DNA from: Deltaproteobacteria bacterium
GTDB lineage: Bacteria > Bdellovibrionota > UBA1018
DNA length: 11,363 bases
NCBI GenBank assembly: GCA_013286765.1
Contig: JABDFB010000074.1
Location: 1-11,363 of the forward strand
Direction: 5' to 3'
The notes below the pieces were generated by a model. It was given only the letters and a program-made list of their open reading frames with translations, searched no databases and was not told the origin of the DNA. The translations under genes were made by a program, and so were the position numbers. This document shows positions 5,810 through 11,363 of this stretch, in pieces; the stretch's first letter is position 1, and each line of letters opens with the position of its first letter.

Positions 5810-5850
5810 AGCGATAGCCGCCAAAATTTACCTTCTCTTTGTTGCGTTGC

Positions 5851-8418
5851 TTAATCGCCACATGAAGTTACATAGAGCCAGTTTCCGGGCCCTACATAGA
5901 CTGAAACGAGATTCTGTCTAGACGTGACGATTGAGCTGACGTTGAGGCCAGATAGAGCAAAATTGAGTGCAGCTGCTCCTGTTAAATTTCCATTGGTGCC
6001 GCTGGCAAAAACACTTGAATTGAAAGCCCCCGAAGAATTTGTAGCTTGCATTAAACTGGATCTTCCAGTGGCCCCGCTAGGATAAAGAATAGACACTATT
6101 CCAGAAGAATAGAAAGCTAAAGAAGCCTGTAATACCGATGTGGCTGCAACTGCCAGCCCAGAGACCCCAGCCGATGTATCCAGCAGAGTGGGAGACCAGC
6201 TTGGAGTGGTGAGACAAGAAGCAAGGGTTTCGTTGCAGGCTGCATAGTAAACTTTATTATTTGAATAATCAAAATATCCCAAGGCCGGATGGCTAGTCGA
6301 AGGATTGATTTTTAGTGTCAGACCCTGGCCACCTGAGTTGGCGACAGTAGCAGATGTAGCAAATCCTGCAGTAGGATCAGTCGTATAGTTATATTTGACG
6401 CGATTTTTTGTAATGTCAAAATAGGAAACAGCGATTTCGCCCGTTGACGCTAAATAGTCAGCAGAAAGATTACTGAATGTGCTGGTGCTGTCGATGGTTT
6501 GAATGCTGCTCCACAGACCAGTGCTTGTATTATACCGGGCTGCCTGTATACCCGGAGAGGCTGGAGTCGACGGAGAAGCATTGTTGATGAACATCACAGG
6601 ATAGGCGGTTGAAGTATTAACGTACTGCATCGCAATTGCTGTATCGTTTACACCAGGTGCAGTAGGAATAGCCGTCATCGCGACTAGTGGAAATTGAAAA
6701 GAGTTCCAAGTGCCTGAACCATCTGTTGCGGTATTATTGAGTAAATAGAATCTAAAATTTGAATTGTCATAGTAAGAGATCCAAGGTTTGTTGCTAGCAT
6801 CGAATGCTAAAGAGGGATTTTGCGGATTAACCGTTCCGGGAATTGTGTAAGTAGTCCAGGAATTTGAAGCACTCGTTCCATTTCGCATAGCATATTTCAG
6901 TTTGGATCCCGTATTCGCAGAAAAACCTGAGTAGTCAATATAAGCAGCAGCCGGAATCCCTCCGGAAGTTGCTGCGACAGAAACATTTCGAATCTGAGAA
7001 TTGGCTGTTGCAAGCTGAATCATGCCTGTCGAATCCGGCGTAGAAGTAGAGTATACTGCGGATGTACTGTCGGAAGCGATGCTGTAATTACTGATAACAC
7101 CCACCTGTAAGTTGTAGGAAGCTGCATTTTTTCCATAGGTGCTGTAAATGCTACCGCCAGTCAGGGAGATATCAGCGCCTCCGCCGCCACTTCCACCAGC
7201 TGGTAAAGTCAGAGTATCTACAGTCCCGGCTCCGTGCCAAGTGGTAGTTGTGAAATCTGCGCTAGTGCTGTTGAAATATTTAACTGCTGTCTGGGCTTCA
7301 TTTGCAACAACGTGAAAATCTCCAAATTGATCTTTCATCAGAGTCATCCATGCTGTCCCGGAATTCGTTGTTCCAAACGTATTACTATTGGTCGTCACGC
7401 TACTCGGGGTCGTATTACATGCTTGGTCAATCCGGAAAGCTTGCAGAGTTCCTGAAGGGACTTTCGTAAGGATCTTGGGAGTATCTCCAACCACAGTAGA
7501 ATCAATTAAGAGTTTGTTGGATATGAATTGAACTCCCGATCCACCTGACGTTACTGTCATGAGGGTCCAGCCAGAGCTGTTTTGGCAAGTCGATAGGGCT
7601 CCTTGGCAGACACCGTATCTTACTTGAGCAGCTGGAGTAGAAACGCCTCCGTACACAACCGCAGGGTAGTAAGAACTAGAAGAATTCTTACACCATGCAA
7701 CCCCCGTTTGTACTTGGGCGGTGGTGAAGGACCCTGCTGTATTTTCGATATAACCGTTTGTCGGATCCATCGGAATAAAAGCGAATGGTGAAGAACAGTT
7801 TTGATTGCAGTAAATAAATTTAGGAAGACCGGCGTTTGAGGTGTTGGTTAAATAGACTACTCCGACCTGATCCATTGGACTCACCGAGACTTCTAAGGCC
7901 CGTGTTACGGCTGAAGTGGTGGTATCGATAATTGCCGCAGTCCATCCTGCCGAAGCTGTGCTGAGATTGGCACTTCGCATAGCCATTTTTACAGTCGTAG
8001 ACCCAGTAGTCCAAAAGATCATTGGTACACCGGTACTGAGAAATGCCAGTTTGATCGAGCTAGCAGTTGGAGCAGCGAGCAGATCGCCTGCTACGTTTTC
8101 GACTACGAGTTGACCTGAACTATAGTACGCAAATTTAATAGATATTGATGAGCTGTCATAATAGGCCATTGCCGGGAGAGTTGCGTTTGGAGGAACCTTC
8201 ACATCTGACCAGATTCCACGTTGGGTGGCGACGACGGTTCCCTTTAGACCGGAGTCTAAGACAGAAGTCGTACAGCCCGTATTTTGGGTTGTAGTAGTAG
8301 TTGAATTGGGTGCGTACTTGGTTCCAACTGGAACTCCGCAATGAACGAGAAATAGCGCCAAGAGTGTAAGGAGTATGATGCAATGCGTCTTTTTGAGGCT
8401 AATGCGCTTCGGTATCAT
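5851..8418 (-). CDS. Large repeat-containing lipoprotein (855 aa)
   Basis: This is an exported lipoprotein, probably on the outer membrane or cell surface. The signal peptide has a basic start (MIPKRISLKK), a hydrophobic core and a lipobox LVHC with the acylated Cys at 27. His at -1 is unusual for enterobacterial lipoboxes but the spirochaete lipobox is relaxed. The mature protein is very rich in Ser, Thr, Ala and Gly. It has diverged repeats of the form P-x-x-x-Y-Y/F-D followed by an aromatic strand: PAMAYYD (82-88), PAAAYIDYS (489-497), PWISYYDNSNFRFYLL (545-560), IAVSYFDITKNRVKYNY (662-678) and PALGYFDYSNNKVYYAA (711-727). Such spaced strand motifs suggest a beta-propeller-like fold. A glycine-rich linker (407-422) separates two halves. 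It is convergent with the preceding gene (41 bp) and divergent from the outer-membrane protein gene at 8503, with 84 bp between. The ligand is unknown. Confidence 0.85.
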   Translation of the reverse strand: MIPKRISLKKTHCIILLTLLALFLVHCGVPVGTKYAPNSTTTTTQNTGCTTSVLDSGLKGTVVATQRGIWSDVKVPPNATLPAMAYYDSSSISIKFAYYSSGQLVVENVAGDLLAAPTASSIKLAFLSTGVPMIFWTTGSTTVKMAMRSANLSTASAGWTAAIIDTTTSAVTRALEVSVSPMDQVGVVYLTNTSNAGLPKFIYCNQNCSSPFAFIPMDPTNGYIENTAGSFTTAQVQTGVAWCKNSSSSYYPAVVYGGVSTPAAQVRYGVCQGALSTCQNSSGWTLMTVTSGGSGVQFISNKLLIDSTVVGDTPKILTKVPSGTLQAFRIDQACNTTPSSVTTNSNTFGTTNSGTAWMTLMKDQFGDFHVVANEAQTAVKYFNSTSADFTTTTWHGAGTVDTLTLPAGGSGGGGADISLTGGSIYSTYGKNAASYNLQVGVISNYSIASDSTSAVYSTSTPDSTGMIQLATANSQIRNVSVAATSGGIPAAAYIDYSGFSANTGSKLKYAMRNGTSASNSWTTYTIPGTVNPQNPSLAFDASNKPWISYYDNSNFRFYLLNNTATDGSGTWNSFQFPLVAMTAIPTAPGVNDTAIAMQYVNTSTAYPVMFINNASPSTPASPGIQAARYNTSTGLWSSIQTIDSTSTFSNLSADYLASTGEIAVSYFDITKNRVKYNYTTDPTAGFATSATVANSGGQGLTLKINPSTSHPALGYFDYSNNKVYYAACNETLASCLTTPSWSPTLLDTSAGVSGLAVAATSVLQASLAFYSSGIVSILYPSGATGRSSLMQATNSSGAFNSSVFASGTNGNLTGAAALNFALSGLNVSSIVTSRQNLVSVYVGPGNWLYVTSCGD

Positions 8419-8502
8419 TCATATTTGTATCGGTTTTCCATAAACTGAAGTTAATAAATAGCGTTAGGCACCATTTTTGTGGATATAAATGACTAAGTTC
8501 CG

Positions 8503-9216
8503 ATGAGTAGAGGAATGAAACTCTCTTGTCTTACTCATCTTATTCATCGTTACGGTTCTTCAGCGAATAGTCTTTTAAGAATAGTCTTTTGTTTAATGCT
8601 CCTCTTTGGCACCACAAGTCAAGCATCGCAAGTATTCGTCACTGGAGGTGGGCAATATAATATTATTCAAACTGGAAGCGCAGATGGCTCCGGCGACTCC
8701 TATTTTGGGGGACTTGGGTATACAGTAGGCTTACGTTGGCGCCTGCCGTTCAATACATCAAATGGCTACGCCCCCAGTACAGCCGTAATGGGCTTTGATT
8801 TTTTCGGTCTCTATAGCAGCCAGAGCGCAAAAAACTCGGCTGATAGTTCGGAAACTCTAGCGAATCATTCTTTCACTTTTGGGGTGGAAAGCTGGTTCTA
8901 CCATTTCTCTTTTGGTACCCACTACCAGAGGACTTCGACCGATATCGTTTCTCCGGGCAACACCAATTCTTTTGGGTATAGCGGTTTGGGTATTCGAATT
9001 GGATATTCCTATCCTTTCATGGATCGTTACGAGGCTCAAATCGGTACGTCTTGGACATTCGCTGCTGCTCCTGGGACGACACTCAGTAGCAGTTCAAAAG
9101 CGAATATTGATCATTCCATTTATCTGCTCATTCATTTTAGACTTTTTAGTCTTGAAAGTTCTCCTTCCTACCAGCAAAGATTGGAACCTCCATCCAACAC
9201 TGTTTCGAACTGGTAA
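8503..9216 (+). CDS. Outer-membrane beta-barrel protein
   Basis: This 237-aa protein appears to be a small outer-membrane barrel. A signal peptide with a long N-region and hydrophobic core LLRIVFCLMLLFG (24-36) ends at a TSQA cleavage site near residue 41. The mature part alternates short amphipathic strands rich in Gly, Tyr, Phe and Ser (YFGGLGYTVGLRWRLPF, TFGVESWFYHFSFGTHYQR, GYSGLGIRIGYSYPF). A final strand, IYLLIHFRLF, is followed by a hydrophilic tail. The strand count is compatible with an 8-stranded barrel. ATG 8503 is taken as the start; ATG 8515 is possible and would shorten the N-region. No clear ribosome site precedes either. It is divergent from the large lipoprotein, so the two surface proteins may share regulation. 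The specific family is not recognised. Confidence 0.75.
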   Translation: MSRGMKLSCLTHLIHRYGSSANSLLRIVFCLMLLFGTTSQASQVFVTGGGQYNIIQTGSADGSGDSYFGGLGYTVGLRWRLPFNTSNGYAPSTAVMGFDFFGLYSSQSAKNSADSSETLANHSFTFGVESWFYHFSFGTHYQRTSTDIVSPGNTNSFGYSGLGIRIGYSYPFMDRYEAQIGTSWTFAAAPGTTLSSSSKANIDHSIYLLIHFRLFSLESSPSYQQRLEPPSNTVSNW

Positions 9217-9287
9217 AGACGCGGTTGTTGCTCGCCAGGAACAAAAATCTGTTTGGTGCAGGTTTTTTGGTGTATTGTTCTAATAAG

Positions 9288-10103
9288 ATGAAGCTGGCGA
9301 AGTTTTTCGATGAACGAACTGCTCTTCTCTTCCACAAAAATGAAATCGCGATCAAACGATCTCCGGATTCCAGTCACCCGCTCTCGTTACCCACAGGCAG
9401 GGAACTTTTGGATGTTGGGTTAAAAGACGAGCTTAAGAACATCTGTTGGATAAATGAAAGCAGCTTGGATACAGGACCCCAGACCATTTGTGCCGAAGTC
9501 CAGGCTCCCATGAAATTACCTGTCCCCTGGGTTTGGAAAAATCTTCGAGAGATTGCTCGGCTCAGTCAAGACTATCCTGCCTTTCAAGCCATCGGCCGGG
9601 CTTTTCAAATTATTCAATGGGACAAAAATCATCAATATTGTGGTCGATGTGGTAGCCCTACTCAAAAAAAGGAAAACGAGAAATCCCGTGTCTGCGAGAG
9701 CTGCCGGCTATCCTTCTTTCCGAGAATCTCACCCTCAGCTATAGTCATTGTGAAAAGAGACGACGAAATTCTTCTCGCCCGTTCACCTCATTTTGCACCA
9801 GGGGTATATAGCGCTATCGCAGGCTTTGTCGAAGCCGGTGAAACAGTAGAACAAGCAGCGGAACGCGAAGTGCGCGAAGAAGTTGGTATCCAAATAAAAA
9901 ATCTACACTACCAATTTAGTCAACCCTGGCCATTCCCGGATTCTCTGATGCTGGGGTACACTGCCGACTATCAGTCCGGTGAAATTGCTATCGACGGTGT
10001 TGAAATCGAAGACGCAAGATGGTTCACTCGCGACCGTCTGCCCGATCTTCCCATGCGATTGAGTATTGCACGTGCGTTGATTAACAAAGTTTTAAATCTT
10101 TAG
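9288..10103 (+). CDS. nudC: NAD(H) pyrophosphatase, NudC family
   Basis: NudC hydrolyses NAD(H) to NMN(H) and AMP, and in characterised bacteria removes NAD caps from RNA. The 271-aa protein has the full family layout: a variable N-terminal domain, a four-cysteine zinc site (C118, C121, C136, C139), and the Nudix box from G179 to I201 (GFVEAGETVEQAAEREVREE and on), which matches G-x5-E-x7-R-E-x-x-E-E-x-G. The NudC signature SQPWPFPDS lies at 211-219, and the C-terminal ARWF block at 243-246. It is soluble and cytoplasmic. I chose ATG 9288; the frame extends to a TTG at 9225, but that extension has no family counterpart and starts only 8 nt after the barrel-protein stop. The ribosome site before ATG 9288 is weak (AATAAG). 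It lies 71 bp after the barrel-protein gene on the same strand; cotranscription is possible but functionally unexplained. No key residue is missing. Confidence 0.96.
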   Translation: MKLAKFFDERTALLFHKNEIAIKRSPDSSHPLSLPTGRELLDVGLKDELKNICWINESSLDTGPQTICAEVQAPMKLPVPWVWKNLREIARLSQDYPAFQAIGRAFQIIQWDKNHQYCGRCGSPTQKKENEKSRVCESCRLSFFPRISPSAIVIVKRDDEILLARSPHFAPGVYSAIAGFVEAGETVEQAAEREVREEVGIQIKNLHYQFSQPWPFPDSLMLGYTADYQSGEIAIDGVEIEDARWFTRDRLPDLPMRLSIARALINKVLNL

Positions 10104-10209
10104 ATACGGAAGAAAACAGTGCAAAGACCTGCTAGTTGGTCGTCGCGAGAGAGTCTGTAGGTGCTATAAGGGAGCTTCTTTTCCTACTAGAATATGTTAA
10201 ATTTCGAAA

Positions 10210-10890
10210 ATGAGCCTCGCCAAAAAAAATATTCTGATCGTGGACGATGATCCTTCGCATCGCATGCTCTTAAGAAAAGTTCTTGAGAACGCCGGTTGCC
10301 TAGTAGAGGACGCTGAAAGTGTTACGGCAGCTATCAAAAAATTTCAGGCAAAAATCCCAGATCTTATAGTGCTCGATCTCAATATGCCTGAACATGATGG
10401 ATTCACCTTCCTTAAGCTAAGAGAGAAAACTCCGTTTATAAAAAAAGTTCCGGTCTTGGTTCAAAGCTCCGCTACGGGTAAGCCTTCGATCGAGAAAGCT
10501 CTTGCAATGGGTGCTAATCAATTCTTAGAGAAGCCCCTAAACGCGGGTATTTTACTCCAGAAGTTGCGCTCCCTTCTCTATTCTCAAGAGATTTCATCTT
10601 TTCAGTTTCCGAAGGACAAGATCCCGTCTGCCAGTGTTGAACTGAATGCCCTCGTGACAGGTGTGTCTGAAACGAGAATCCAAATCTCGTCCGTAGTAAA
10701 GTTCGATCGAGGTAAACCCATTGAGATAAAATTCGAAAGTTATCAAAAGTCTGGGGGTGCACCAATGGTCGGGAGGGTCGACAATCGGCTTGTTGAGATC
10801 GATGAAGGTCTTTTTACCCAAGTACTTACACTGGTTGGCTTAAGTAACGAAGAGAGAGGAAAACTGCAACTATGGCAGCGGACGCTGTAG
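10210..10890 (+). CDS. Response regulator: receiver plus unrecognised C-terminal domain
   Basis: This 226-aa protein is a cytoplasmic two-component signalling protein. Residues 6-122 are a complete CheY-like receiver: acidic pair D12/D13 (VDDD), phosphoacceptor D56 (LDLNMP), switch residue S86/S87 (QSSAT) and K108 (LEKPL). After a linker (about 123-138) comes an ~85-residue beta-rich domain (ASVELNALVTGVSETRIQIS and on, including RGKPIEIKFESY). It has no helix-turn-helix, so this is not a typical transcription regulator. The SETRIQISS-x12-IEIKF layout loosely resembles a PilZ domain, but the RxxxR and D/NxSxxG c-di-GMP residues are not convincing. Its end overlaps the next response-regulator gene by 19 nt. 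ATG 10210 lacks a clear ribosome site. No histidine kinase is in the window. Confidence 0.88.
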   Translation: MSLAKKNILIVDDDPSHRMLLRKVLENAGCLVEDAESVTAAIKKFQAKIPDLIVLDLNMPEHDGFTFLKLREKTPFIKKVPVLVQSSATGKPSIEKALAMGANQFLEKPLNAGILLQKLRSLLYSQEISSFQFPKDKIPSASVELNALVTGVSETRIQISSVVKFDRGKPIEIKFESYQKSGGAPMVGRVDNRLVEIDEGLFTQVLTLVGLSNEERGKLQLWQRTL

Positions 10891-11363
10891 GAACTAGTAA
10901 GACGCTCATCTATTCCATAGACGATGATGAATCCATAAATAAACTGATGGCGGCTAGATTTACCAAATTTGGTTGCGATATTAAAACGTTTACGAAGGCT
11001 GAGGTGCTTCTTGAATCAATAAAGACCAAAAAGCCGCATTTGCTGATTCTAGACATTAATCTGGGGGAAGGTCTTACTGGATTCGATATTCTTGAATCCA
11101 TTCGTTTTGATTTAAAGTTTGATTTTCCGATCATCATAGTGTCTTCCGAGGGTAGGAGTGAGAAAGTGGCGCATGCTTTAGAAATTGGCGCAACGGATTT
11201 TTTAGTAAAGCCGCTCTTTCGATTTCATTTCGAAGAGAGGATCGCAGAGTACATTAATATTGGAAATGTGAATGAAACAGGGTCGTCTTATTTGAAATCC
11301 GTCAGTCAAAATCTGCAGTCGGCAAAACTAAATTTTAGTTTGTCTATTCAAGAAGTAAATCCT
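10872..11363 (+). CDS. Second response regulator with N-terminal receiver, 3' end outside window
   Basis: A frame open to the window edge gives 164 residues. The first ~130 form a receiver domain: acidic D17/D18/D19 (SIDDDES), phosphoacceptor D61 (LILDINLGEG), S91/S92 (IIIVSSEG) and K113 (LVKPLF). Beyond residue 130 the chain (YLKSVSQNLQSAKLNFSLSI and on) looks helical and continues past the end, so the output domain cannot be named. ATG 10872 lies inside the last 19 nt of the preceding response-regulator gene, with an AGAGAGGA ribosome site about 11 nt upstream. This supports translational coupling. The receivers are clearly different in sequence, so they are probably two inputs of one pathway rather than a recent duplication. 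Confidence 0.88.
   Translation, partial: MAADAVGTSKTLIYSIDDDESINKLMAARFTKFGCDIKTFTKAEVLLESIKTKKPHLLILDINLGEGLTGFDILESIRFDLKFDFPIIIVSSEGRSEKVAHALEIGATDFLVKPLFRFHFEERIAEYINIGNVNETGSSYLKSVSQNLQSAKLNFSLSIQEVNP

Noticed and set aside
8156..8383. Open frames antisense or alternate to the large lipoprotein gene, up to about 75 codons
   Set aside because: They lie wholly within a well-supported coding frame and lack family features; they are shadows of its biased composition.
8419..8502. Promoter boxes for the divergent lipoprotein and barrel genes (for example TATAAA at 8484)
   Set aside because: No -35 box at acceptable spacing could be paired with the candidate -10 boxes, so no promoter is called.
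8879..9283. A 134-codon plus-strand frame overlapping the barrel protein gene
   Set aside because: It lies mostly inside the barrel gene in another frame, with basic low-complexity composition and no domain; the barrel frame has a signal peptide and strand pattern.
10104..10209. Short inverted matches (GACC/GGTC, CTAGT/ACTAG) between nudC and the response regulator
   Set aside because: Arms of 4-5 bp without a T-run; no terminator, riboswitch or small RNA can be supported.

Overview
The window reads as chromosomal DNA from a moderately low-GC Gram-negative bacterium, most likely a spirochaete of the family Leptospiraceae. This rests on a large Ser/Thr/Gly-rich lipoprotein with a relaxed spirochaete-style lipobox (LVHC), an outer-membrane beta-barrel protein, stand-alone response regulators, and a patch of small toxin-antitoxin-like modules and decayed genes. 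No rRNA, tRNA, transposase or CRISPR array was seen. The genus is an inference from style, not a database match.

Layout. (1) Bases 1-515 hold the 3' part of an RBBP9/YdeN-type serine hydrolase. (2) Bases 600-3900 form an accessory patch. It contains a minus-strand pair (DUF6036-like nucleotidyltransferase plus a 226-aa unknown protein), a brnTA locus whose BrnT toxin gene is broken by two frameshifts while the BrnA antitoxin gene is intact, a second minus-strand pair (a different MNT-like nucleotidyltransferase plus a ribbon-helix-helix protein), and a plus-strand fragment that looks like the C-terminus of a RidA-family gene. An imperfect ~57-bp direct repeat brackets the first pair and brnTA. 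(3) Bases 3914-5809 hold a DUF5995 gene (minus) and, divergent from it, a secreted cysteine-containing protein of unknown function. (4) Bases 5851-9216 hold an 855-aa repeat-bearing lipoprotein (minus) divergent from a 237-aa outer-membrane barrel protein (plus). (5) Bases 9288-11363 hold nudC (NAD(H)/NAD-capped-RNA pyrophosphatase), then two overlapping response-regulator genes, the second running off the end.

The most interesting signal is in the accessory patch. All three TA-like modules have a sigma70-type promoter whose -10 box lies only 6-9 nt from the predicted start codon, with no Shine-Dalgarno sequence for the first gene and a palindromic operator-like sequence over or beside the promoter. 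This suggests leaderless, tightly autoregulated first genes. The remaining genes look like ordinary envelope, housekeeping and signalling functions. No stretch over 300 bases lacks a gene or gene remnant.
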